A stretch of DNA of 64,000 nucleotides, taken from positions 186,001-250,000 of the forward strand of contig NZ_LT670849.1 of NCBI RefSeq assembly GCF_900142985.1, given 5' to 3'. Positions 10,238-19,527 of this stretch are shown piece by piece; the stretch's first letter is position 1; every line of letters starts with the position of its first letter. Under the pieces are notes generated by a model. It did not search any database. It was not told the DNA's origin and was given only the letters and a program-made list of their open reading frames with translations. The position numbers and the translations under genes are program-made. The DNA comes from Bradyrhizobium erythrophlei (GTDB lineage Bacteria > Pseudomonadota > Alphaproteobacteria > Rhizobiales > Xanthobacteraceae).

Positions 10238-11021
10238 GGAGGAACGGCGGGCGACTGCGCGTGATTCCGCCCGGGCTGCAAATAACGAGCTCCCTGCCGA
10301 GCGGTCCGCCAGCCGCGGCCCTTCATCGCGACCTTTCTGCTTTTGACTTTTTGGGTTTCAAGGCCCGCCGCTTCATCGTCGCCGTGACAAATGTCTTGAA
10401 CTTTGTCTTGGCCCCGGCGTCAGCTGCGCGCTCTTCATTCGAAACCCTCTGTCCTGCCTGCTCGCGCGAACCAACACAGAGATCGGATTTATTCGCCACC
10501 AACAGACCTTCCCATTTCGCCTTGCGCTCGAGCGACAGCCCGCGACGGGCCGAACGCGGCCCGATGTATCGCGATGTATACGGCGGTGCCGCGCTCTCAC
10601 TTGGACGGAGCCGACAATGAGTGGGGGGCAAACGAACAGCGCTATCAAATTCACGTTGCGGTACCCCTGATCATTTGCCGCAGCGGCAAAGCGCTTACGC
10701 GCGATCGTCAACGTTCCATCGCATTGGTTTCGGCTTGAAGCGTCATCTGAACGGATGAGGCGACGCCCATGCGGCTCACATATGTTGTCGTCATATCAGG
10801 GATCGGCGCGAGGGATTCGGCAACCGTTACGCGAAGGCTCGCTTCGCGCAACGAAGCAATTCGTCTCGCGTTCGGTCGACACTTGCGGCAAGCGCGCTAG
10901 GCTACATTCACCAACGTAAATCGAATTGGAAAATTACCGGATGTCAGCTCGAGAAAGCTCTCGCCCGGAAAAGCAAGCAGCGATGTCAGCGAAAGCAGTT
11001 GAGGTCGGTGGAATCGCCTCG
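10238..11021. other. 784-bp stretch without a supportable gene
   Basis: Short open frames occur on both strands, but none has a recognisable protein, a convincing ribosome binding site and normal codon use together. A small GCGAAG...CTTCGC inverted repeat is present near 10830-10846. The stretch separates the two LuxR paralogues and may hold their promoters. Confidence 0.5.
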
Positions 11022-12134
11022 TCAGTTCGCGAGCGGATTGGAAAATCCGGCGGCGAGTTTGACGAGATCGGCCTGGCGGCTGGCTCCGGTCTTGGAGAAC
11101 ACCCGGTACAGATGCGTCTTGACGGTGGATTCGGCGACGCCCAGCCTTTCCGAGGTTTCCGGCACCCCGCCGATTTCGACGATGGCAAGCAGCACCCGCA
11201 GTTCAGCCGGTGTCAGTCCGAAAGCGCTGGCAACGAGGCCGCCATAGGACTGGCTGTCCAGTTCGATCTTGCGGACGAATACCGCCGCCACAGCCTTCGA
11301 TGGCACGTCAGCACCGCGCGCAACCGACTTCAGCGGCAACAGGTGAGCAACGTATCGCTCGCCATCGTGCGCGGTCAGGGGAATCGCGGCGCTGCTCGTC
11401 GCCACTCCGGCATCTCCGTTGGCAATCATTTCGCGCATGTCGTGATTGGCCTGGCGGTCGCGGGCAGCGAGCTGACCTGCCACGAAACGAAGAAAGTCGT
11501 CTTCGCCAAGCATCTCTTGCCCTGCCGCATTGGCGTGCACGATATGGCACTGCGCGTCGACCAGAAATATCCCGGCGCCAAGGCCATCCAGCGTATCGGC
11601 GAACGTTGCGGCTTCCGATGTCTTGTATTCGATCGCCTTGTTGATCATCAACGCGCGGTGCAGGTGCGGGACGAACAGCGCGATCCGCCGCCGCATCTCG
11701 TCGTCCACCATGCGCTTTCCCGCAAGGACGGTGAGCAGCACGGGGCAATTGGAACCTGATTTCTCGAGCAGCACATTGGCCGCGTCGACGCAGCCCTGCG
11801 GGCGCAGCCACTCCTGATAAAATCGTCCGCCGCGGTACTCGTCGAACGGAACGAGATCCGGGATGCTGACGACTTTCCCGAATGGCGGCAGCGAGGCAAG
11901 CGGATCGAACCGGGAGTGCGTGTCCGAATAAAGCTGGATGTAGTATGGGTCGGCGCCGCAGTAGTAATGCGTGACACCGAACTTGCTGATCGAGTCCTTC
12001 GAGAAGATACCGCAGGCGCGGCCGCCGACAAATTCATTGATGCCGACGACGACATTGCTCCAACGTGCGGGCTCGAGCGCCGCATCGTAGATGTTCTCGA
12101 TCAGGTCCGAAGTCTTGCTGGCTGCGTTTATCAA
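11022..12134 (-). CDS. LuxR-type transcriptional regulator (copy B)
   Basis: This 370-residue paralogue of the gene at 9071-10228 has the same plan: the N-terminal segment LIENIYDAALEPARWSNVV, a PAS-like middle (AGIFLVDAQCHIVHANAAG), and the C-terminal LuxR HTH LTPAELRVLLAIVEIGGVPE with ERLGVAESTVKTHLYRVFSK. Both genes read in the same direction and are separated by about 890 bp, consistent with an old tandem duplication. No cognate synthase or sensor kinase is near. The ligand and targets are unknown. Confidence 0.8.
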   Translation of the reverse strand: MINAASKTSDLIENIYDAALEPARWSNVVVGINEFVGGRACGIFSKDSISKFGVTHYYCGADPYYIQLYSDTHSRFDPLASLPPFGKVVSIPDLVPFDEYRGGRFYQEWLRPQGCVDAANVLLEKSGSNCPVLLTVLAGKRMVDDEMRRRIALFVPHLHRALMINKAIEYKTSEAATFADTLDGLGAGIFLVDAQCHIVHANAAGQEMLGEDDFLRFVAGQLAARDRQANHDMREMIANGDAGVATSSAAIPLTAHDGERYVAHLLPLKSVARGADVPSKAVAAVFVRKIELDSQSYGGLVASAFGLTPAELRVLLAIVEIGGVPETSERLGVAESTVKTHLYRVFSKTGASRQADLVKLAAGFSNPLAN

Positions 12135-12259
12135 AACGAATCTGTCAGGTTAAAAATAAAGGGCCAATTTCCAATTGGCCCGGATCAACTATCATTCAAA
12201 TGGTGGAGGCTCATCCCTCGATCGGAGGATATCGTCAAAGCTTTCGGCGTCAATGCAGG

Positions 12260-12292
12260 ATCCCATCATATGTCTTTGACATATGATGGGAT
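12260..12292. repeat. Perfect 15-bp inverted repeat with 3-nt loop
   Basis: The arms 12260-12274 and 12278-12292 are exactly complementary (ATCCCATCATATGTC and its complement) around TTT. No T-run follows on either side, so it is not a typical intrinsic terminator. It lies upstream of the LuxR copy B gene and downstream of the AraC-type gene. Confidence 0.6.
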
Positions 12293-12508
12293 TTCAGCGT
12301 CCCCGCGCTCGCGGCGCTGAAAAAGGCGTCCCTAGGGCAGCGAAAAAGGCTTGCCGGCCGCTACCTTCGGCAGCCGCCGGCAGGTCTCCAACGATCGGCG
12401 ATTTTCAGATCAGGCTTCGAGCCGGCGCGAGTGACGGTGATGATGATCTGGACCGCCGTTTTCAACGCGGTGTCGCGGTCGATTTTCTTTCCGGCAAATG
12501 ATTGGCGC

Positions 12509-13477
12509 TTATCCCTTGTCGCCACGCACGTCGCGCGGCGTGAAACCGTAGAGACGCCGGAATCTCCGGTTGAAATACGACAAATCGCCGAAGCCGACGT
12601 CGTAAGCGATCGTGCTGATTGCGGCGCGGCTGTAGTTGGGATCGCGAAGCAGACGATAGGCGCGCGCGAGCCGCTGCCCGATCAGGAATTCGGAAAACGT
12701 CGTGCCGGCGGCCTCGAAAAGCCGCTGCACATAGCGCGGCGTGACGTTGAGACTTGCGGCGACGGAAGCGATCGAGACGTCGCGGCGATCGCTGTGGGCG
12801 ACGATATAGGATTTTGCCAGCTTTAACCGGGCCGCTCGCAATCCGCGCGTTCGTGCGGTTTCGGCAAAGTCGGCGCTGGGGCCGATCGCAAGCATCAGCA
12901 GGTCCTGCACGTGTCGAACCGAAAGATTGAGCAGGTGCGAATCAATTGAAGCGCCGGCGCTGAAAATCCAGCCGGTGTAACAGCCGAGAAGTTTCAGCGC
13001 GTCGCGATCGCCCGCGATCGGCTGCATCAGCCGGTCGTCCAGGCCCGGAACGGCGGATTCGAGAATCGCGCGAGGCATGCGCAAGGTGAACGACCGGCCC
13101 AAGGTGGTTCGCTGAAACGAGGCCGCTTCCGCCCCGCTCAGCAACACCGCTTCGTGCGGTCGAAGGCTTTGTTGCTGACCGCGCGACGAAACGACCGCGG
13201 AACCGCTCCGGTTGATTGCAAGGATAACGTCGTCATTGCCGTCAGCGAGATATTCGCCGCCGCGCGTCAGCGACATCGGCGATGCCGACGCCTCCATCAA
13301 TTGCAGACCCGGCAGCGTCATCGACGCCATCTGCGCCTCGAACGCCATGCCGCGGGCGGGTTCGAGGTCGACGCGAAGCATCACTTTCCCATAGTGCTCG
13401 CGCCAATACGATATGCGGTCTCGCTCTGGAACGTGGTCAGTCGAAAAATTAACAATACGAGTGCCAGTGCTAGTCAT
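12509..13477 (-). CDS. AraC-family transcriptional regulator
   Basis: This 322-residue protein has an AraC-binding-like N-terminal domain (residues 10-190) and a C-terminal double HTH: SIASVAASLNVTPRYVQRLF followed by AISTIAYDVGFGDLSYFNRR and FRRLYGFTPRDVRGD, the classic AraC signature. The layout matches the AraC-binding-like domain family (as in FeaR). The start MTSTGTRIV is chosen over one 12 bp upstream. No target gene is obvious; the flanking genes are other regulators and a 460-bp region with only a decayed flavin reductase. Confidence 0.83.
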   Translation of the reverse strand: MTSTGTRIVNFSTDHVPERDRISYWREHYGKVMLRVDLEPARGMAFEAQMASMTLPGLQLMEASASPMSLTRGGEYLADGNDDVILAINRSGSAVVSSRGQQQSLRPHEAVLLSGAEAASFQRTTLGRSFTLRMPRAILESAVPGLDDRLMQPIAGDRDALKLLGCYTGWIFSAGASIDSHLLNLSVRHVQDLLMLAIGPSADFAETARTRGLRAARLKLAKSYIVAHSDRRDVSIASVAASLNVTPRYVQRLFEAAGTTFSEFLIGQRLARAYRLLRDPNYSRAAISTIAYDVGFGDLSYFNRRFRRLYGFTPRDVRGDKG

Positions 13478-13799
13478 GGATAGCGCCAATGTTCAGCCCT
13501 CCAGCTCCCGCGTGTTGCGTCCTCAGCCGTTACAAGCTGTGAACCATCGGCATGCCGTTTGGCATCGTCCGATCGGAGGATGAGGGAAAGACTCAATCTG
13601 GGATTGCAGGGCCTGGCGCCGGCTTCGATTCAGCCGGTGATCCGGACACGGCAGAACTCTGCACAACCTTCACATGTATGCTAGAGATTATCACGCGACG
13701 CGGGTGCTTCGTCAGGACAAACGATCCGGAGGAAAGGTCTGCGTCTGGCGTGCCGAATGAGCCGCGCCACGTCGGCGGTTCTGGCCGATGGAGGCTCGG

Positions 13800-14036
13800 T
13801 CAGCTCGCTGATCTCGCCCCTCGGGGAACGCTGACCGCGGCAAGCCGCGCAACGTCTTCGTCGCGATCGACCGCGATATATCGCCCATGCCAATCGGCCA
13901 GCGCCGACTCCCGTTCCGCGAGCAGCACGCGGTCGATCACTATGGCGTGAGAGTGATGCTCAATCAAACGCTCGACCTCACGATCGAGCGCCGCGGCGGT
14001 TCCCAGAATCAGCGATGCACCGGAACCGCGCGATCC
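13800..14036 (-). pseudogene. C-terminal remnant of a flavin reductase
   Basis: One minus-strand frame ending at TGA 13800 reads ASLILGTAAALDREVERLIE, then HHSHAIVIDRVLLAERESAL and ADWHGRYIAVDRDEDVARLA. The pattern (core strand, EVE.LIE.HSHAIVIGRV, then W.GRY) is that of the C-terminal half of the flavin reductase family that supplies FMNH2 to two-component monooxygenases. No N-terminal half exists: the intact monooxygenase gene ends at 14065, directly upstream. It looks like the deleted last gene of the sulfonate operon. The stretch 13478-13799 beyond it shows nothing. Confidence 0.55.
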
Positions 14037-14064
14037 ATTCGCTGCCGATTGGCAAGCGCGCCTA

Positions 14065-15165
14065 TTACTCTGCGGCCTTTCCTTTGGCCGCCTGACGTTC
14101 GGCGATCAGCTTGCGCGTCAGAGGAATCAGCTCGCGGCCGTATTCGATGGCGTCGATCAGCGGATCGAAGCCGCGGATCAGAAAATGGCTGATGCCGAGA
14201 TCGTAATAGTCGCCAAAGACCTCGGCGACCTGCTCGGGCGTACCGACCAGCGCAGTCGTGTTGCTGTTGGCCCCGGTCAGCTTGGCGATCTCGGTCCACA
14301 GCCGCTTGTCGATGCGCGTGCCCTGCTCTGCCAGCGCCAGCAGCCGTCTGGCGCCGCCGGTGGCGTGACCGTCCGCGGGCTTGCGGTAGCCGGTCTTGTC
14401 CTGCAACGCAGTGGCGCGCTCCAGGATAGCATCCGCCTTCTTCCAGGCATTTTCCTCGGTGTCGGCAAGGATCGGACGCACGGACAGGGAAAAGCGCGGC
14501 GTCGGCCGGCCATGTCGCGCAGCCGCGGCGCGCACCCGAGCCGTCACGTCGCGCACCTGGGCATAGGATTCGCCCCACAGCGCAAAAGTATCGGCGTGCT
14601 TGCCGGCGACTTCGATGGCAGCATCGGAACCGCCGCCGACAAAGGTGTAGACGCCGCCTTTCTGCACCGGCTTCACCTGCGAAAATCCCTTCTCGACCTT
14701 GTAGTATTTGCCAGCGTAGTCGAACGGCTTCTCGCTGGTCCATTCGAGCCGCACGACGTCGAGGAACTCGCTGGTGCGGGCATAGCGCTCATCCTTGTCG
14801 TCAAGCGTGTTGCCGTCCTGGCGCAGTTCGATGGCATTGCCGCCGGTGATGACATGAAGCGAGACGCGGCCATTGTAGAATTGATCAAGCGTCGCAAGCT
14901 GACGCGCGAGCAGCGTCGGTGCGGTAAATCCCGGGCGCTGCGCGATCATCACCTTCAGAGTTTTGGTGATTTGCAGGACATGCTGGGCAACCTGCAATCC
15001 GTCGGGCGTCGTGGAGTGAAACGCCAGCAGCGCACGGTCAAAGCCCGCATTCTCGTGAGCCTTGGCCACCGTCTCGATATAGGTCGGGTCAAGCACCGGT
15101 CCGGACCGGACGATCGTCTCGGAGGAATTGTTGTTGGTGATATAACCAATGAACTCGATCGACAT
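14065..15165 (-). CDS. FMNH2-dependent alkanesulfonate-type monooxygenase (LLM class, SsuD-like)
   Basis: This 366-residue protein is an LLM-class flavin monooxygenase close to SsuD: APTLLARQLATLDQFYNGR, LHVITGGNAIELRQDG, DERYARTSEFLDVVRLEW, and the glycine-rich FVGGGSDAAIEVAGKHADTF. SsuD enzymes release sulfite from alkanesulfonates using FMNH2 and O2. It is the last intact gene of an operon with an ABC importer and an acyl-CoA-dehydrogenase-like protein, and it needs a separate reductase, of which only a remnant is left beside it. The exact sulfur substrate is unknown. Confidence 0.78.
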   Translation of the reverse strand: MSIEFIGYITNNNSSETIVRSGPVLDPTYIETVAKAHENAGFDRALLAFHSTTPDGLQVAQHVLQITKTLKVMIAQRPGFTAPTLLARQLATLDQFYNGRVSLHVITGGNAIELRQDGNTLDDKDERYARTSEFLDVVRLEWTSEKPFDYAGKYYKVEKGFSQVKPVQKGGVYTFVGGGSDAAIEVAGKHADTFALWGESYAQVRDVTARVRAAAARHGRPTPRFSLSVRPILADTEENAWKKADAILERATALQDKTGYRKPADGHATGGARRLLALAEQGTRIDKRLWTEIAKLTGANSNTTALVGTPEQVAEVFGDYYDLGISHFLIRGFDPLIDAIEYGRELIPLTRKLIAERQAAKGKAAE

Positions 15166-15197
15166 CTCAACTCTCCCTCATTTTATTCGAATAACCA

Positions 15198-16382
15198 TCA
15201 TAGGCCGAGCGCCGTCCGGCCAAGGTTGATGCGCGTGGCATCGTCCTGCGGGGTGTGAACGCGCCCGCACAAAACATCGCGGTAGTGCCGCTCCAGCGGA
15301 TTGGCGCGGGTAAGACCGTGATTGCTCGACAGCGACAGCGCATCCTCGACCACCGCCACGGCATTGTTGGTCACGGTCAGTTTGATCACGCCGGCCTCAG
15401 TCGTATTCAGCAAGGCGCCGTCGTCAAAATCGCGGGCAAAACCGTCGATCAGGCGCGCATTGACGGCAAGCCTCGTCTCGATCGCGCCCAAAATTTCCTG
15501 GGCGCGGGGCAGGCTTGCCAGCGGCGCGCCGAGATTGGCCGGCACGCGCCGCTTCAGGAAGGTGATCAGCCAGTCGCGCGCGGCCCGCGCGACGCCGTCG
15601 TAAATGGCTGCAACGAGGGTCGCGCTCAGGATGCTTTGCGTGAAGTCCGGCGTTGCCCAATCCTCCGGCTTTCTGACATCGATCTCGTAATCCAGCGGAA
15701 AGGCGACATCCTCGAAAATCACGTCATGGCTGCCGGAGGCGCGTAAGCCCAGATGATCCCAGGTCTCCTCGATGCGCGTGCCCGGTAGGCCGGCCGGAAC
15801 CAGGAGCAATCCGACCCGTATCTCGGGCTCGTCGGTCCTGGCCCAGACCGCATACCATTTCAGGATCGGCGCGCCGGTCGAATAGATCTTGCGGCCGCTC
15901 AGCCGCCATCCGGTTTCGGTACGCCGCGCAATCGTGGCGGGAAGACCGCCGCGCGCGGGCGAACCAAGCTCGGGCTCGACCCGGAGCGCGTTGATCAGTG
16001 CAACGCCCTCGACCGTCTCGTTGGCGAGCTTTCGCGCGAGCCTGGCCGGCCAGCGCTGGCTTTTCGCCATCACGAGGTGCTGGATGTAGTGCATCGACAG
16101 TACCAGTGCCGTCGACGGATCGGACTTGGCGACAACGCCGAGCACGCGGGCGGCCTCGCGCGCGCCCGCCCCGCTCCCGCCGAGCGCCACCGGCACGGTG
16201 AGCGCCAACAGGCCTGCTTCCGACAACTCCCTGAAGTTCTCGAACGGAAAGCTCGCGTCACGGTCATGCCGCACGGCCCGTTCGGCAAAACCCGGCGCCA
16301 GCCGCAAGGCGCGTTCCACGGGGTCGGGTGCGTGCAGCGGGACGCGCTCGCTGACAGCAGTGGTGCCGAGCGCCCTTACCAT
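15198..16382 (-). CDS. Acyl-CoA dehydrogenase-like flavoprotein (SfnB/DszC type)
   Basis: This 394-residue protein has the acyl-CoA dehydrogenase fold: an N-terminal helical domain (LSEAGLLALTVPVALGGSG), a middle beta domain with the LSGRKIYSTGAP flavin loop, and C-terminal helices. Members found in sulfonate operons (SfnB, DszC-like) use reduced flavin for monooxygenation instead of acyl-CoA oxidation. The start overlaps the ABC ATPase stop by 7 bp and the gene is followed by the SsuD-like gene, supporting a role in organosulfur use. No clear acyl-CoA catalytic glutamate could be assigned. Confidence 0.72.
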   Translation of the reverse strand: MVRALGTTAVSERVPLHAPDPVERALRLAPGFAERAVRHDRDASFPFENFRELSEAGLLALTVPVALGGSGAGAREAARVLGVVAKSDPSTALVLSMHYIQHLVMAKSQRWPARLARKLANETVEGVALINALRVEPELGSPARGGLPATIARRTETGWRLSGRKIYSTGAPILKWYAVWARTDEPEIRVGLLLVPAGLPGTRIEETWDHLGLRASGSHDVIFEDVAFPLDYEIDVRKPEDWATPDFTQSILSATLVAAIYDGVARAARDWLITFLKRRVPANLGAPLASLPRAQEILGAIETRLAVNARLIDGFARDFDDGALLNTTEAGVIKLTVTNNAVAVVEDALSLSSNHGLTRANPLERHYRDVLCGRVHTPQDDATRINLGRTALGL

Positions 16383-17173
16383 GTCGCCTCCAGCCCGAGC
16401 AGCGACAGAATTTGCCGCCGCAAGTCCGCCAGATATGGATCCCCACGGTGGCGCGGATATGACCGCTGCACCCTGATATCGGCCTTGATGCGCGCGGGCC
16501 GCTCCGAGAGCACGATGACGCGGTTGGCAAGAAACAGCGCCTCCTCCGCGTCATGCGTGACCAGAAGCGTCGTAAAGCCCTTGCGTTGCCACAGCGAAAC
16601 CAGCTCCGCCTGCATCGTGATGCGCGTCAGCGAATCGAGCTTGCCGAGCGGCTCATCGAGAACGAGAACCTTCGGGTCGTTGACCAGCGCCCGCGCCAGC
16701 GCCACGCGCTGCGCCATGCCGCCGGATAATTGATGCGGATAGGCTTTGCGGAACGGTGCAAGTCCGACCAGATCGAGCGCGGCGTCCACCCGCTGCCGGT
16801 TCTGCTTCAGGATGCCCTGCGCCTCGAGGCCGAGCGCGACGTTGTCCCACACCGTTCGCCACGGAAACAGGGTCGGATCCTGGAACACGACCACGCGCGA
16901 GGGCTCCGGTTCGCGAATGCGCCGGCCGCTTTCGCGCAGTATTCCGGAAAGAGGATGCTCCAGTCCGGCGACCAGCCTGAGCAGCGTCGACTTTCCGCAG
17001 CCCGATGGTCCGAGCAGGGCCACGAATTCGCCGGGCTCGATGTTGAGGGTTACATCGTGCAGCACCGGCAGCGCGGCGCCTTCGATGTCGAAGGCGTGGC
17101 TGACATTCTCGATATCGAGTGAGGCACCGACAGCCGGATAGGAAATCGGCTCGGAAATGGCGTGAGCTACCAT
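16376..17173 (-). CDS. ABC transporter ATP-binding protein, sulfonate/taurine type
   Basis: This 265-residue ATPase has Walker A LLGPSGCGKSTLLRLVAG, Q-loop VFQDPTLFPWRTVWDNV, signature LSGGMAQRVALARALV, Walker B KVLVLDEPLG and the H-loop VTHDAEEAL. It is of the SsuB/TauB class, energising uptake of sulfonates or related compounds. The start MVAHAISEP overlaps the permease stop by 7 bp; a longer in-frame extension through the permease is rejected. It is cotranscribed with the binding protein, permease and two oxygenase genes. Confidence 0.85.
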   Translation of the reverse strand: MVAHAISEPISYPAVGASLDIENVSHAFDIEGAALPVLHDVTLNIEPGEFVALLGPSGCGKSTLLRLVAGLEHPLSGILRESGRRIREPEPSRVVVFQDPTLFPWRTVWDNVALGLEAQGILKQNRQRVDAALDLVGLAPFRKAYPHQLSGGMAQRVALARALVNDPKVLVLDEPLGKLDSLTRITMQAELVSLWQRKGFTTLLVTHDAEEALFLANRVIVLSERPARIKADIRVQRSYPRHRGDPYLADLRRQILSLLGLEATW

Positions 17174-18180
17174 TTGACGACACCTTTCTGCCAGACCAGC
17201 AGGCGGTCGCGGACGCCGAACAAGAGCGTGATCGCGCCGGAGCAAAGCAGCGACATGACAATCAGCGCCGCATACATGTTGGCGTAGGCGGCCCAGCCCT
17301 GGGCCCATTGCAGATACCAGCCGAGTCCGGCTTTCACGCCCATCATTTCAGCGACGACCAGCACCGCGAAGGATGAGCCGAGCCCCATGAACAGGCCGAC
17401 GAAAACATGCGGCAGCGCGGCGGGGATCGCGACCTTCAACACCAGGAAGGACGGCCTGGCGCCGAGCGTTCGCGCCACGTCGTAATAGGCGCTGCTGACG
17501 CTGGCGACCCCCGACCAGGTCAGGACCGTCACCGGAAAGCCGGTTGCGAGCGCGATCAGAAAGGTCGATGCGCTCCAGCTCGAGGGAAACGTGAAGAACG
17601 CGATCGGAAGCCAGGCGGTCGCGGGCAACGGCCCGACGAAGCGAAGCAACGGGTGAATCCAGTAGCCGGCGCTCCGCGACCAGCCGATTGATACCCCCGT
17701 CACGAAGCCGACCGAAGCGCCGATCAGATAGCCGCCAAGCTGCAACTTGACCGACGCGTAGACGCTGTCGAGCAGCTTCGGCAGGTCGTCGGTGTAGACT
17801 TCAAGGATGGCCTGAGGCGGTGGAAAAAACGGCAGCGGCAGCCATGCAAACTTTGCCGTCGCCAGTTCCCACGCCGAGAATCCGATCCCGAGCGCGAACA
17901 GCCACGGCGCCCGGCGACGCAATGCCGTTCCGAGACTGCCGGTATAGTCGGCGCTAAGCGTCGCAAGCGCGATCGCTGCCGCCACGACGATGGCCCCAAT
18001 ACCCAGCGACGACGTCCGTGACCAGTCCCCGAGATCGTTCCACAACAGGCACGACAGCCCAAACGCCAGCCAGGCGAGGCTGGCGCCAAGGCCGGTGGCC
18101 GCATTCTCCAGGAACGCCCGGACCGTGTGCGGACGCCCGGCGGCAACGCCGAACGTGTCAGACAGCGAATACGTCGACAT
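17167..18180 (-). CDS. ABC transporter permease, sulfonate/taurine type
   Basis: This 337-residue membrane protein has two N-terminal hydrophobic segments before the BPD_transp_1 core: VFPSSW...ALATGFPVTVLTWSGVASV and the EAA-like loop YDVARTLGARPSFLVLKVAIPAALPHVFVG. SsuC/TauC permeases average about 260 residues, so the extra N-terminal 80-100 residues with two membrane spans are longer than usual. It begins within the last 23 bp of the binding-protein gene. The start MSTYSLSDTFG is chosen. Confidence 0.83.
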   Translation of the reverse strand: MSTYSLSDTFGVAAGRPHTVRAFLENAATGLGASLAWLAFGLSCLLWNDLGDWSRTSSLGIGAIVVAAAIALATLSADYTGSLGTALRRRAPWLFALGIGFSAWELATAKFAWLPLPFFPPPQAILEVYTDDLPKLLDSVYASVKLQLGGYLIGASVGFVTGVSIGWSRSAGYWIHPLLRFVGPLPATAWLPIAFFTFPSSWSASTFLIALATGFPVTVLTWSGVASVSSAYYDVARTLGARPSFLVLKVAIPAALPHVFVGLFMGLGSSFAVLVVAEMMGVKAGLGWYLQWAQGWAAYANMYAALIVMSLLCSGAITLLFGVRDRLLVWQKGVVKW

Positions 18181-19258
18181 AAATACGCTCCGCAAATTTG
18201 GCGCTGTCGGTCGACGGCTTGAATACCGAGATGGCCTTCAGATCGTCGGCATAGGCCTCGAGTTCGCGCTTGAGCACTTCGCCGGTCGGGTGATGATGAT
18301 GGGTGTGATAGCGGACCATGCCTTCGATATCCGCCAGCGTCGCCGTCTTTGGCGCGTAAGGCTGGAACGATTTCGCCGCCAGTTCCGGATTCTGCGCGGT
18401 GAACATCGCCGCATCCAGCAATGCCTGGGTCAGCGCGCGACCGACCTGCGGTTCATTTCGCACCAGCGTGCCGCGCAGACCAACGATGCAGCAGCTCATA
18501 TCGCGGTATTCGCCGTCCAGATTGGAGGCGACTTCCTTGTAGGCTTTGTCCTTGAGCCAGAGATAGGCCAGCGGATCTGACGACAGGAAGGCCTGCACCT
18601 CGCCCTTCTCGACCGCCACGTTGAGAAGGTTGCCGGGATAGGCCCGCCAATCGACGTCGCGATTCGGATCGATGCCAAGCTTGGCAAGCTGGATCGAGAA
18701 GAAGTTCTTGTCGGGCCCGGCAAGATCTCCAACCGCAACGAGCTTGCCCTTGAGGTCCGCAAGCTTGTTGACGCCGGAGTCCGCGCGCGTCAGCACGCGC
18801 ATGCAGCCGCCATGCGTCCCGGCCGCAATCTTGACGTCGAAGCCCTGCTCCAGCGGCTTGAGCCAGCGCAGCGCCATGCCAAGGCCGGCGTCGGTCTTGC
18901 CGGTTGCGATGGCCTCCAGAAGCTGATCGGTCGAGCCTGCAAAGTTGACAAGCTCGACATCGAGATTCTGCTTTTCGAAAAATCCGTGGTCGAGCGCGAC
19001 GGGAAGCGGCGTCAGGCACACCGCGCCGGCATTCCAGGAAAGATTGATCTTGCGCCGCGCGCCGGTGAGGGGCGGCGCGTCGGAAGCCGTCTTGCACAGC
19101 GGGAATTGCGAGAAGTCGATCCCCGGAATGACAGAACCCGGCGAAAAGGCCTGGGCTCCAAGCGCCCCGGCGGGGCCGACAAAGGCGGCAGCAAGGCCCG
19201 CCTGCAACAACGTCCGGCGATCGATCGATCGTTTGTTTTCATTGGTCTCAGTGGTCAT
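18158..19258 (-). CDS. Periplasmic sulfonate/nitrate/taurine-type binding protein
   Basis: This 366-residue protein starts with a twin-arginine-like leader (RRTLLQAGLAAAFVGPAGAL) and continues as an SsuA/TauA-like receptor: INLSWNAGAVCLTPLPVALD, FFEKQNLDVELVNFAGSTDQ, DLKGKLVAVGDLAGPDKNFF. It is the first gene of the operon. It has an unusual His cluster, YHTHHHHPTGEV, near residue 325, in a helix-rich C-terminal part, which could bind metal or may only be a surface loop. The start MTTETNENK is chosen because the upstream extension reads poorly as a leader. Confidence 0.82.
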   Translation of the reverse strand: MTTETNENKRSIDRRTLLQAGLAAAFVGPAGALGAQAFSPGSVIPGIDFSQFPLCKTASDAPPLTGARRKINLSWNAGAVCLTPLPVALDHGFFEKQNLDVELVNFAGSTDQLLEAIATGKTDAGLGMALRWLKPLEQGFDVKIAAGTHGGCMRVLTRADSGVNKLADLKGKLVAVGDLAGPDKNFFSIQLAKLGIDPNRDVDWRAYPGNLLNVAVEKGEVQAFLSSDPLAYLWLKDKAYKEVASNLDGEYRDMSCCIVGLRGTLVRNEPQVGRALTQALLDAAMFTAQNPELAAKSFQPYAPKTATLADIEGMVRYHTHHHHPTGEVLKRELEAYADDLKAISVFKPSTDSAKFAERIYVDVFAV

Positions 19259-19527
19259 GCCAGTTCCCGCATTCGACAAGGCTCCGCCGTGAGCGCACAA
19301 CGCCATCGCGCCGCACGCCCTGAAGGGCACGAGCCATGTTCAGGGTTAAGTGATCCCTCGGGCGAGTTACCGCCGTTCAGTTCGACCGTTAAATGATGTG
19401 GCGGTGCAAGAAAAACGTCAATGAAATGGAATTTCGAATGTCGCGCGCCCGCAAATGATTGTCTCCCCGTTTGCAGGCATCAGCGATGAAAGGATTTTTC
19501 CCGCTAGAAAGATAAGCGTTCGCCGTC

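Noticed and set aside
10780..10902. A 43-codon frame starting MRLTYVVVISGIG between the LuxR genes
   Set aside because: No ribosome site, no resemblance to known proteins, and a hairpin inside it; not enough support to call.
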